Shown: piece after piece, positions 28,313-36,525 of the stretch | Numbering within the stretch: position 1 is the stretch's first letter | How the letters are laid out: every line of letters starts with the position of its first letter | From: Flavobacterium johnsoniae | Lineage (GTDB): Bacteria; Bacteroidota; Bacteroidia; Flavobacteriales; Flavobacteriaceae | Length of the DNA stretch: 64,000 nt | Direction: 5' to 3' | NCBI RefSeq assembly: GCF_001879205.1 | Contig: NZ_MLFK01000009.1 | Location: 186,001-250,000, forward strand | Notes under the pieces: model-generated | Database searches by the model: none | The model's input: only the letters and a program-made list of their open reading frames with translations | Told to the model about the DNA's origin: nothing | Translations under genes and position numbers: made by a program

Positions 28313-28477
28313 TTAATGAACATTATTTACATCAGACTGCTCCTCTAAAAGATCAGAAGAGCTGTTTAGATCTTTCTCAAAAGCTTTTTTGTCTTTGCTG
28401 TTTAGTCTGAAAACATAAATCATCATAATGAGTACAACAGCCCCGCTGACCGTTAGTATAATCCAGCTTGGTTCCAT
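28313..28477 (-). CDS. 54-residue single-span membrane protein
   Basis: A short frame from ATG at 28477 to TAA at 28313. It reads MEPSWIILTVSGAVVLIMMI, then YVFRLNSKDKKAFEKDLNSS and an acidic tail: one transmembrane helix (~4-22), positive-inside boundary and soluble tail. Fits exactly in the gap between the triple-BON gene and the 158-residue membrane protein. The 61-residue frame on the same strand overlapping it looks non-coding. Function unknown. Confidence 0.65.
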   Translation of the reverse strand: MEPSWIILTVSGAVVLIMMIYVFRLNSKDKKAFEKDLNSSSDLLEEQSDVNNVH

Positions 28478-28607
28478 GATATTGATTTTTTAAGTTAATT
28501 TTCGCTTGTAGTACGATTATCGAAATAATGTAGTCTGTTCGGGAGAACCTGTATCTTCTCAATCTATAAAAAAGTAAGATATAGATAGCAGAGATTCTTT
28601 CAATTTT

Positions 28608-29276
28608 TTACAGTACTGGAGTATATTTATGTTCTACAGCCAGCTGATTATCCACAGCCCATATGCCGGGCGTTTTCCAAACTATTTTTTCCGCCAGATC
28701 TTTTTGATAAATGGAAGATACTGAACCCGTCAAGATGACTTTTGTGCCCTCTACCTTAATGAGAATGTTTTCAGAATGTAAGGTCCAGTTACTAGACAAG
28801 GCTCTTTTTATATTGTGTTTCTCAATTTCGTTTTTTATTTCGGCTTTTATCTTGATATGATTTGTCAAACCTCTAACCCCTGAAAGATGGCCAATAGATT
28901 TTTCGGCGGCTTCTTTTTGATAGTTCCAGGTAACATGTCCCTCAAGAGTAACCCATCCTTTTTCCACTTTAACCTGAATTTTTTCCTGAGGAACATTCCA
29001 GTTGTCCATTAAAGCTTTTAAGACATCAACGGCAATATCCTCATCTGTTCTTGTACTGTTGGAGTATTTTATTTCAATTTCCTCTACAACAGCTTTTACG
29101 CCATCGACATTTTTGGCGGCGTTTTCAGCTTCAATTTTTTTATAGTACGCATCGACTGTTCCCATAAGAGTCACAATCCCGTCCCTGGCAGTTACGCCAA
29201 TTGCGGCTGCCTGCAGCTGAGGCTCCCATTTGATAGCGTTTTGCACGTCTCTTTGTAGTTCTTCATTTGTTTTCAT
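28608..29276 (-). CDS. Triple BON-domain protein (third copy)
   Basis: 222 residues from the ATG at 29276 (MKTNEELQRDVQNAIKWEPQ), which matches the starts of the 23469 and 24153 paralogues. An in-frame ATG at 29339 would overlap the upstream gene and add an unrelated leader. Three BON domains (ARDGIVTLMGTVDAYYKK, VEKGWVTLEGHVTWNYQ, VEGTKVILTGSV). It is the second gene of the minus-strand stress operon. Confidence 0.9.
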   Translation of the reverse strand: MKTNEELQRDVQNAIKWEPQLQAAAIGVTARDGIVTLMGTVDAYYKKIEAENAAKNVDGVKAVVEEIEIKYSNSTRTDEDIAVDVLKALMDNWNVPQEKIQVKVEKGWVTLEGHVTWNYQKEAAEKSIGHLSGVRGLTNHIKIKAEIKNEIEKHNIKRALSSNWTLHSENILIKVEGTKVILTGSVSSIYQKDLAEKIVWKTPGIWAVDNQLAVEHKYTPVL

Positions 29277-29316
29277 GGTATTGTTAATTAGAACGTTAGA
29301 TAATATAATTTTCAAT

Positions 29317-29847
29317 TTAATAAAACTCCAGTGTTTCATTTTCTAAAAGAATTTGATTTTCTTTCTCACCAGGAGAGTTTTCTTTTGGAATATGAATTTG
29401 AAGTAATACGCGCATTTTGTCTATCTCTGCGGCAGTTTCATTTGCACAAAGCATAAATTTTCTGGCTTTGATCTGAGTATGATATTTTATTGACGTATTT
29501 TTTGAAATCGCTAATGTCATCAGCGGTATTATTGAGAGGATAAGTATAATAACACAGGCCGCTATAATTGGGATCCTAAGATAAGGCAGTCTAACAATGA
29601 GATTAAAAAATAATAGAGTGCCAAATATTAATCCCGACAGACAGATGGCAAATAATCCTGTAACACTCCATTTTTCCATTCGGTCATAAATATTATGATA
29701 ACCTAAAGCATTTTGTTCCGTGTAACAATCCATTCCTATAATAGAAAGTTTAGTAATGTCATAACCATTTTTTTTGAGTGTTTTTATGGCGTCTTCCGCA
29801 TGATGCTGTGTTTGATAATGCGCAATAAAAAGTTTTTGATTTTTCAT
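29317..29847 (-). CDS. General-stress-protein-17M-like membrane protein
   Basis: 176 residues. The N-terminal ~55 residues (HYQTQHHAEDAIKTLKKNGYD, KLSIIG) resemble the alpha/beta domain of Bacillus GSP17M-like proteins. Two transmembrane helices (~62-85 and ~90-113) and a cytoplasmic tail follow. It heads the five-gene stress operon transcribed away from the OsmC-like gene. Confidence 0.75.
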   Translation of the reverse strand: MKNQKLFIAHYQTQHHAEDAIKTLKKNGYDITKLSIIGMDCYTEQNALGYHNIYDRMEKWSVTGLFAICLSGLIFGTLLFFNLIVRLPYLRIPIIAACVIILILSIIPLMTLAISKNTSIKYHTQIKARKFMLCANETAAEIDKMRVLLQIHIPKENSPGEKENQILLENETLEFY

Positions 29848-29950
29848 TGTTCTTTTTTTTTAGTTAGTAATGGCAACTAGTATTGTAAAAACTGTTTTGC
29901 AATTTCGAAACTGTTAAAAATACTTTTTTGAATAGTTTAATTTTGTTTGG

Positions 29951-29993
29951 TAAAAGTGCATAAAAACATTAAAAATTAAAATGATCTTAATCA
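29951..29993 (-). promoter_or_regulatory. FNR-type box before the five-gene stress operon
   Basis: Box TGATCTTAATCA (29982-29993). The octamer at the expected -7 position on the minus strand is CACTTTTA (29958-29951), matching TAnnTTTG in four of six positions, so this is the weakest promoter of the set. It may also serve the divergent OsmC-like gene together with the second box. Confidence 0.5.
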
Positions 29994-30045
29994 TTCACAA
30001 ACCCATTTATCGTTTAAATTATTTAATGTCTGGCATTGGAGAATG

Positions 30046-30088
30046 TGATCAAAATCATTTTTTATATTGTGCTGATAGATTAATTTAG
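30046..30088 (+). promoter_or_regulatory. FNR-type box plus -7 element before the OsmC-like gene
   Basis: Box TGATCAAAATCA (30046-30057) with TAATTTAG (30081-30088) starting 29.5 bp from the box centre; five of six -7 positions match. The predicted mRNA start is ~55 bases before the ATG at 30150. Confidence 0.6.
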
Positions 30089-30149
30089 TTATCGGCGGTA
30101 ATAGAACACATTTCCCGAAAAACTTTATATAACAGCAAAAAAAAGTTAA

Positions 30150-30587
30150 ATGGAGACTTTGCAGGAATTTCAGGTAGATTTGAATTGGCAGGAAAATCAA
30201 AAAGCAATAGTAAGTGCTGTTATTTTTAATGATACTATAGAAGTGTCTTCCTCTTCTTGTTTTAAAAAATCAGATGGAGCTGCGTGGTCGGCAGAGCATT
30301 TATTTATTGCTTCTGTAGCAAGTTCGTATATGACAGGATTTTTTAGAGCAGCAAAAAACAAAGGTCTTACATTTAAAAACTATACAAGTACAGCCCGGGC
30401 TTCTATACTTATATCTGATGAATTTTCAGAGATAACAGATATTGTAATTAAACCAGTAGTAGTGATCACAGAAAAGAATAAGATTAATAGAGTTTTGAAA
30501 ATATTGACTATCTGCAGGGATCATAGTTTAGTTTTAAAGGCTCTAAAAGTAAGACTTCATGTATTTCCTTCAGTTATAATATCCTAA
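30150..30587 (+). CDS. OsmC/Ohr-family protein lacking the first catalytic cysteine
   Basis: 145 residues with the OsmC fold: WSAEHLFIASVASSYMTGFF corresponds to the central helix that normally reads PEELLAAALAACF. The peroxidatic Cys is therefore Ser59 here, while the second Cys is kept (Cys122, ICRDHSLVLKA). Peroxidase activity of the usual type would be lost. FNR-type promoter upstream; the P-type ATPase gene follows 78 bases later. Confidence 0.82.
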   Translation: METLQEFQVDLNWQENQKAIVSAVIFNDTIEVSSSSCFKKSDGAAWSAEHLFIASVASSYMTGFFRAAKNKGLTFKNYTSTARASILISDEFSEITDIVIKPVVVITEKNKINRVLKILTICRDHSLVLKALKVRLHVFPSVIIS

Positions 30588-30665
30588 TATATTTTTACTG
30601 ATAATTTATTCGGATCTTTAATATATATAATACTGAATTCCAGCCTAATTTTATCTCACGATAGT

Positions 30666-33161
30666 ATGAATACAAATGAAAAGGAATTAAAAGGACTAAG
30701 TTTTAATGAAGTAATAGATTTTAGAGAAAAATTTGGAACCAATACTTATAATTACAAAAAAGATAACAGGTTCCTGGCTTTTTTTAAAAGTATATTTGGA
30801 GAACCAATGGTTCTTTTATTACTAGTTGCTTCAGGAATTTATTTCATAAATAAACAATACAGTGATGCTGTATTTCTTTCAGCTTCAATTTTATTAATTG
30901 TTGCCATTTCATTGTATCAGGAAAAAAGAAGCCGGAATGCTCTGGCAAAGCTTCAGGAATTTACAGAGCCTTTATGTAAAGTGATTAGAGAAGGGCAGCA
31001 GCAAAATATCAAAACACAGGATATTGTGGTGGGAGATTTTGTAATTGTCGAAGAAGGCGGTTTGGTGCCGGCTGACGGAATTATTGTGCGTTCTAATGAT
31101 TTTTCTGTAAATGAGTCGATACTGACAGGTGAATCTATGGCTGTTTTTAAGGATAAGCAAAAGGAAGATAATAAGGTTTTTTCAGGAACCAATGTGGCTG
31201 GTGGCCTTGCAATAGTAAAAATAACAGAAATAGGAAACCAGACAAGACTGGGTAAAATAGGAAGTAGTCTGGAAGCTATTGCTGAAGAAAAAACACCATT
31301 AGAGCTTCAGATTGGAAATTTTGTAAAAAAAATGGTTTTTGCCGGGGCAGTAGTTTTTATTTTGGTATGGAGTATTAATTATTCCAGAATAGGCAGTGTT
31401 TTAGAAAGTCTTTTGATGGCACTAACTCTGGCTATGAGTATCTTGCCAGAAGAAATTCCGGTTGCTTTTACAACATTCATGGCATTAGGAGCCCGCAGAC
31501 TTATGAAAATGGGTATTGTTGTCAAACAAATGAAAACAGTCGAAACCTTAGGCAGTGCAACAGTGATATGTACGGATAAGACCGGTACCATTACGCAGAA
31601 TAAAATGGAACTTGCAAAGCTGTATCTGCCATCAGGTTCAGAAGTTAACGCTGATACTTTTACGCAATTAGAGGAAACAGAAGAACTGGTTACCACTGCC
31701 ATGTGGGCAAGCGAACCCATTGCTTTTGATCCTATGGAAACAGCGCTTCACAACAGTTATAAAAAATTTACCGACAAGGATAGGAGAGCCAGTTTTAAAA
31801 TGATTCATGAATATCCTTTATCAGGTAAACCGCCTATGATGACCCATATTTTTGATGATGAATCTGGCAATCGAATTATTGCGACAAAAGGAGCGCCAGA
31901 AGCCATATTAGAAGTGTGCCATCTTACAGCTGAAGAAAAAGAAAGGATAACGGCTGCGATGAATCAACTAACCGAGAAAGGTTATAGAGTGCTTGGCGTT
32001 GCAGTAGGAAATTGGCAGGGGAATAATTATCCGGAAACACAGCAGGAAATTCCATTTAATTTTAAAGGTTTAATTGCTTTTTATGATCCTCCAAAAGAGA
32101 ATATTAATGAGGTCTTACAATCATTTTATACAGCTGGCATAGCAGTAAAAATTATTACAGGAGACAATGCAAAAACCACTAATGCAATTGCACAGCAAAT
32201 CGGTTTTAGAGGAGGGGATAAGACTATTACTGGGGATGAGCTTATGAAATTAAGTGATGGTGAACTTCAAAGTAAGGTAATGCATATTAACATCTTTAGC
32301 AGAATGTTTCCAGATGCCAAACTGCGAATCGTAAACGCTCTGAAAGCAAACGGACAGATTGTTGCCATGACAGGAGACGGCGTAAATGACGGACCTTCGC
32401 TCAAGGCGTCACATATAGGTATTGCAATGGGGAAAAAGGGAACTTCAATAGCAAAAGATGCCGCTTCGCTAATTCTTGCAGAAGATGACCTTTCTAAAAT
32501 GGTTGATGCTGTTTCTATGGGAAGAAAAATATATACGAATCTAAAAAAGGCGATTCAGTATATTATTTCCATACATATTCCTATAATCCTGATTGTATTT
32601 CTGCCGCTTGCGCTGGGATGGATTTATCCCAATATATTCAGTCCGCTTCATGTAATTCTGCTGGAACTTATCATGGGGCCAACCTGCTCTATAATTTATG
32701 AAAATGAACCTGCAGAAGCAGATACCATGCAGAGAGGGCCAAGGTCTTTAACAGCAACATTTTTTAATGCAAAAGAACTTGTTGTAAGCATTTTTCAAGG
32801 TATAGCTATAACTTTAGGTCTGCTGTTTATCTATCAATGGTCCATTCATAATCAGGGAGATGAACAAACAACCCGAAGCATGGTTTTTCTCACGTTAATT
32901 ACCGCTAACATCGTTCTCACTTTGGTCAATCGATCTTTTTATTATTCAATCTGGGTTACCCTGCTGTATAAAAACAAACTGGTTGCTGTGATAATAAGTA
33001 TTACAGTGTTTTTAGCGATCGTATTATTTGCCGTGCCTTTTCTGCGTTCTTTATTTAGTTTTGAATTGATTACTTTTTATCAGCTGCTGTTATGCATTTT
33101 AGTGGGTTCAGTATCTGTTTTATGGTTTGAGGGAATAAAATATCTTAGGAGAAATAAATGA
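30666..33161 (+). CDS. P-type cation-transporting ATPase (P2 type)
   Basis: 831 residues. N-terminal cation-ATPase domain (LKGLSFNEV), actuator TGES (~153), PEEIP in TM4 (~261), phosphorylation motif CTDKTGT with Asp304, TGDGVNDGPSLKASHIGIAM hinge (~570), and six C-terminal transmembrane segments. There is no N-terminal metal-binding domain, so it is of the P2 (Ca2+/Mg2+/Na+-like) class rather than a heavy-metal pump. Ion specificity cannot be read with confidence. It ends 3 bases from the convergent RNase gene. Confidence 0.93.
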   Translation: MNTNEKELKGLSFNEVIDFREKFGTNTYNYKKDNRFLAFFKSIFGEPMVLLLLVASGIYFINKQYSDAVFLSASILLIVAISLYQEKRSRNALAKLQEFTEPLCKVIREGQQQNIKTQDIVVGDFVIVEEGGLVPADGIIVRSNDFSVNESILTGESMAVFKDKQKEDNKVFSGTNVAGGLAIVKITEIGNQTRLGKIGSSLEAIAEEKTPLELQIGNFVKKMVFAGAVVFILVWSINYSRIGSVLESLLMALTLAMSILPEEIPVAFTTFMALGARRLMKMGIVVKQMKTVETLGSATVICTDKTGTITQNKMELAKLYLPSGSEVNADTFTQLEETEELVTTAMWASEPIAFDPMETALHNSYKKFTDKDRRASFKMIHEYPLSGKPPMMTHIFDDESGNRIIATKGAPEAILEVCHLTAEEKERITAAMNQLTEKGYRVLGVAVGNWQGNNYPETQQEIPFNFKGLIAFYDPPKENINEVLQSFYTAGIAVKIITGDNAKTTNAIAQQIGFRGGDKTITGDELMKLSDGELQSKVMHINIFSRMFPDAKLRIVNALKANGQIVAMTGDGVNDGPSLKASHIGIAMGKKGTSIAKDAASLILAEDDLSKMVDAVSMGRKIYTNLKKAIQYIISIHIPIILIVFLPLALGWIYPNIFSPLHVILLELIMGPTCSIIYENEPAEADTMQRGPRSLTATFFNAKELVVSIFQGIAITLGLLFIYQWSIHNQGDEQTTRSMVFLTLITANIVLTLVNRSFYYSIWVTLLYKNKLVAVIISITVFLAIVLFAVPFLRSLFSFELITFYQLLLCILVGSVSVLWFEGIKYLRRNK

Positions 33162-33164
33162 TTT

Positions 33165-34520
33165 CTAAATTTCTATTTCACTTCCCATAAACGGAACAGT
33201 GCATTTAAATCCATATTTATCCTTGATTTTAATTCTTAGTTCTTCTGCGGGAAGGTTTTCTCCGTGAACTAAATAAATACATTTTGGATTGTTTTTAAGA
33301 GCAGAAAGCCAGTTTACTAAATCTTCTTGATCGCCATGCGCAGACAGTCCTTCAATTTGTGTAATTTTAGCTTTTACAGGATAATATTTTCCATAAATTT
33401 TAATTTCATCAGCTCCATCAAGAAGTTTTCTTCCGCGAGTGCCTTCTGCCTGATAACCCACAATTATAACAGTAGTTTTTTTAATACCTATATATTTTTC
33501 AAAATAAGACAGCACGCGGCCACCGGTAACCATACCGCTTGCGGCAATAATTACTTTTGGCTGAGGATCTTCAATAATGCGCATGGTTTGATCGAATTCA
33601 GAAACGATTCTGAACATTTTGAACATTTCATGGCAATCATTGGCAGAGAGTTTATGCCACTGCATATTTTCCAGAAAAACATCAAGTACGCTGGCACCCA
33701 TAGGAGTGTCAAGGATGTAAGGGATGTTAGGTATTCTTCCTTCTGTTTTAAGTTTCCATAAAAGATACATTATGGATTGTGCTCTCTCGACAGCAAAACC
33801 TGGAATAATTACGGTTCCGTTTTGTTCGATAGTACTATTGATATAGCTTTCCAGCTCTTTTTTTACGTCTAGATCTGGATGCAGGCGATTGCCGTAAGTA
33901 CTTTCTAAAAAAATGTAATCTGCGATTAAAGGTTTTGTTGGCGGAAACATTAATACGTCATCATCCCGTCCAATATCGCCCGAAAAAATTAAGGTTTTCC
34001 CCTCCAGAGACAGTGTAATACTGCAGGCACCAATAATATGTCCGGCAATTGAAAAAACGGCAGTAATATCATTCGCTACAACAATTGATAGATTGGGCTG
34101 TATTACTTTAAAAAAGGGAAGAACATTTTCTGCCTGAACTACTGTGTAAAGAGGTTCTGCTTTTTCATATTTAGAATATTGTTCTTTGTTGGCTTTATCA
34201 GCTTCTTCTTCCTGAATCTTTGCACTGTCTAAAAGAACGAGCTGTGCTACTGCTTTAGTTGGGCTGGTGCAGTAAATTTTCCCGGCAAATCCCTGAGCGA
34301 CCAGTCTCGGAAGCCAGCCGCAATGATCCAGATGACCATGTGTTAGCAGCACATAATCTATTGTAGAGGGTAAAATTGGCAATGGTTCCCAATTAATTTC
34401 CCTTAGAGCTTTAAGCCCCTGAAAGAGCCCGCAGTCAACCAATATTCTAACTCCCTTGCTTTCTATGAGTGTTTTGGAACCTGTTACAGTTCCAGAGCCT
34501 CCTATAAATTTAATTTTCAT
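33165..34520 (-). CDS. MBL-fold beta-CASP ribonuclease (RNA specificity domain)
   Basis: 451 residues. Metallo-beta-lactamase motif HGHLDH at 61-66, SGDIGRDD, then the beta-CASP part (TVIIPGFAVERAQS), IIAASGMVTGGRV and LSAHGDQEDL near the C-terminus (RNA-specificity MBL domain). These CPSF73-like bacterial enzymes cleave RNA with two zinc ions. It starts 1 base after the ATP-cone/nuclease gene, forming a two-gene operon under the FNR-type boxes at 35.43-35.47 kb. Confidence 0.92.
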   Translation of the reverse strand: MKIKFIGGSGTVTGSKTLIESKGVRILVDCGLFQGLKALREINWEPLPILPSTIDYVLLTHGHLDHCGWLPRLVAQGFAGKIYCTSPTKAVAQLVLLDSAKIQEEEADKANKEQYSKYEKAEPLYTVVQAENVLPFFKVIQPNLSIVVANDITAVFSIAGHIIGACSITLSLEGKTLIFSGDIGRDDDVLMFPPTKPLIADYIFLESTYGNRLHPDLDVKKELESYINSTIEQNGTVIIPGFAVERAQSIMYLLWKLKTEGRIPNIPYILDTPMGASVLDVFLENMQWHKLSANDCHEMFKMFRIVSEFDQTMRIIEDPQPKVIIAASGMVTGGRVLSYFEKYIGIKKTTVIIVGYQAEGTRGRKLLDGADEIKIYGKYYPVKAKITQIEGLSAHGDQEDLVNWLSALKNNPKCIYLVHGENLPAEELRIKIKDKYGFKCTVPFMGSEIEI

Positions 34521-34521
34521 C

Positions 34522-35352
34522 TTATATAAGTTTACAAATTTGTGAAGCTTCTTTCAATACATTTCGAATCCGGTTTTCGCTAAGCCCAATTTTATGAAGA
34601 CTATGAGAATCGTTAATAAGATCTTTTACAAGCAGCTGATCCAGAATTAGCAATTTTTCCTTTTCTACCATTGATAAGGTTGTGAGGCAGGTAATAGGGT
34701 AGAGCGCCGCTTTATCAATTTTATTTTTGATGTTGTCATCTTTTGGATAGTCCCAACTTAAAAGGTTTATTCCGCTGCAGTTTGCAAAACTTTCAGCATC
34801 TTTAGTAAAGCGGTTATTGGTCACTATAATACAGGAATTAATAGTTTCGCTGTTAGAAAAAATAGTATGCGTTTTCACTTTAAGGTCATTAAAACGAGAA
34901 AGAATGTACATCGGAACTTTTACATCAGAAGAACCTTCTCTGCTGCTGTGAAATTTACATTCAATCATCGAAATTAGATTCTCTTTTTTTATCATTACAT
35001 CTACTTCATGCGAGACACATTTTCCCTGCAGTGCTAAGTTGGTCCTGGTTTTAAAACCTTCGGCAGCATATAATCGTGCAATAAATTTTTCAAAGAAAAA
35101 ACCAGCCGGACCTAGCATTTGTAAGGCAGAACGAAGGTTATACCGCGCAGCATGGCCATTCGAAGCTTTTTTTAAAATAGCAAAAGCCATTTTGTATATC
35201 TGTTTGGTCGTTATTCCCTCGTACATTTGGCTCTGTATTTGAGCCAGCGATTCTTTAATGAGTTCAGGGGCAGCACCCGATTTTTGAAGAGAAAGCTTTA
35301 ATTTTTCTATGTCGAAAGGAACAACATGCCCTGAGTGCTTAATTACTTTCAT
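34522..35352 (-). CDS. ATP-cone domain fused to Mrr-like nuclease
   Basis: 276 residues. Residues 1-~85 are an ATP-cone domain like that of NrdR and ribonucleotide reductases (VIKHSGHVVPFDIEKLKLSL, ITTKQIYKMAF). Residues ~88-200 are a PD-(D/E)xK nuclease of the Mrr type, with Glu116-x-Asp118 and Glu131-x-Lys133 (HEVDVM, IECKFHS). The C-terminal ~60 residues are helical. It would couple (d)ATP level to DNA cleavage or binding; unproven. First gene of the operon with the beta-CASP RNase. Confidence 0.8.
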   Translation of the reverse strand: MKVIKHSGHVVPFDIEKLKLSLQKSGAAPELIKESLAQIQSQMYEGITTKQIYKMAFAILKKASNGHAARYNLRSALQMLGPAGFFFEKFIARLYAAEGFKTRTNLALQGKCVSHEVDVMIKKENLISMIECKFHSSREGSSDVKVPMYILSRFNDLKVKTHTIFSNSETINSCIIVTNNRFTKDAESFANCSGINLLSWDYPKDDNIKNKIDKAALYPITCLTTLSMVEKEKLLILDQLLVKDLINDSHSLHKIGLSENRIRNVLKEASQICKLI

Positions 35353-35400
35353 GATTTTTTAGTTGATCCCGATTACTTAAAAAGTATACGATTGTTCAAC

Positions 35401-35465
35401 CAAAATTATATCAGATTATCTAGATAAAGGCTGATCAAAATCACTTGAAAAAATGATTTTGATCA
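35401..35465 (-). promoter_or_regulatory. Double FNR-type box plus perfect -7 element before the nuclease operon
   Basis: Boxes TGATCAAAATCA (35432-35443) and TGATTTTGATCA (35454-35465) have centres 22 bp apart, about two helix turns. On the minus strand, TAATTTTG (35408-35401) matches TAnnTTTG fully and starts 29.5 bp from the first box centre. This is the best example of the island's promoter design. Confidence 0.7.
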
Positions 35466-35475
35466 TAATGAAAGA

Positions 35476-36525
35476 TTAGTTTTTTATTTTGCTGAGTTTA
35501 TCTAAGTTAAGTACGTGAATGGTACTGGCTGTTTTCTCAATCAGTCCTTCTTCTCTAAAGTCGCTTAAAGTACGACTTACCGTTTCTGGAGAAGTTCCTG
35601 AAAATGCCGCAAGATCATCCCTGCTGAACTTGATACTGGAGTCATCCATCCCGTGCTGTACTACTAAATGAACAATACCCTGGGCAATTCTTTTTCGCAC
35701 TGACATATAAGCAATCTGCAAGAGGCGAACCTCTTTCTCTCTCATATCATTGGCTAGAATTTTAATGAATTTTGCCCCTACATCCGGATAAATAAAAAGT
35801 AGTTTATCGAGCTGTTCGGTTGGAAGAAAGCTCAAAACGGTTTCCTCTAAAGCTATTGTGGTATCATTATAAGTGTCATTAGAAAATAAAATACTGATGT
35901 CCAGGTAATCATTTTCTTTATATACCCCTGTTATGAGTTCACGCCCTTCTTCGGTTAATTTTACAGTCTTTACTTTACCGCTTATAATGTAATAAATGCC
36001 TGTTACATGATCTCCCTCATAATGAATATACTGGTTTTTTTTATAATGCCTTGTACTTCGTTCCAGCATTATTTCCTTGAGTTTTACCAGTCCATCTTCT
36101 TTAGAAATAAGAGTGTTGAGGTTTTCAGCCGTTTGTCCGTAAAACAGCTGTTGCAGTTCTTGTTTTTTCAACCTCGCTTCTATAGCCCGTAAAAGTTCCA
36201 AATCGTCAAAAGGTTTAGTGAGGTAATCGTCTACTCCGAGTTCCATACCTTTACGAATATCGGCTCTTTCTGCTTTTGCGGTTAAAAATATTACAGGTGT
36301 GGTCTGTGTTTCGGGATTTTTTTGGAGAATATGTAATACTCCGTAACCATCCAGTTCTGGCATCATGATGTCACATAGTACAATATCAGGTTTTACTTTT
36401 AAGGCTGTTTCTACTCCAGCTTTTCCATTGTCGGATGCAAAAACCTCATATCCGGATAGTTCCAGTATTTCAACAACATTTTCTCTAATATTGTCATTGT
36501 CTTCGATAATAAGTATTTTAGTCAT
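35476..36525 (-). CDS. Receiver domain fused to CRP/FNR-type regulator
   Basis: 349 residues. Receiver domain 1-~120 with phospho-acceptor Asp52 (DIVLCDIMMPELDG), Thr82 and Lys104. A short helical linker leads to a cyclic-nucleotide-binding-like beta-roll (~150-260) and a Crp-type winged helix (~270-345). The recognition helix reads SPETVSRTL (Glu314-x-x-Ser317-Arg318), the FNR rather than CRP pattern, which predicts TTGAT-type half-sites. It lacks the FNR Fe-S cysteine cluster. Its ATG overlaps the stop of the upstream histidine-kinase gene by 4 bases. Confidence 0.92.
   Translation of the reverse strand: MTKILIIEDNDNIRENVVEILELSGYEVFASDNGKAGVETALKVKPDIVLCDIMMPELDGYGVLHILQKNPETQTTPVIFLTAKAERADIRKGMELGVDDYLTKPFDDLELLRAIEARLKKQELQQLFYGQTAENLNTLISKEDGLVKLKEIMLERSTRHYKKNQYIHYEGDHVTGIYYIISGKVKTVKLTEEGRELITGVYKENDYLDISILFSNDTYNDTTIALEETVLSFLPTEQLDKLLFIYPDVGAKFIKILANDMREKEVRLLQIAYMSVRKRIAQGIVHLVVQHGMDDSSIKFSRDDLAAFSGTSPETVSRTLSDFREEGLIEKTASTIHVLNLDKLSKIKN

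Noticed and set aside
28377..28562. 61-codon minus-strand frame between the BON and membrane-protein genes
   Set aside because: Protein composition is unconvincing (Arg/Gln/Cys clusters) and it overlaps a better 54-residue membrane protein frame.
29277..29339. N-terminal extension of the third BON protein
   Set aside because: It overlaps the upstream gene's end and is absent in the paralogues; the ATG at 29276 matches their starts.
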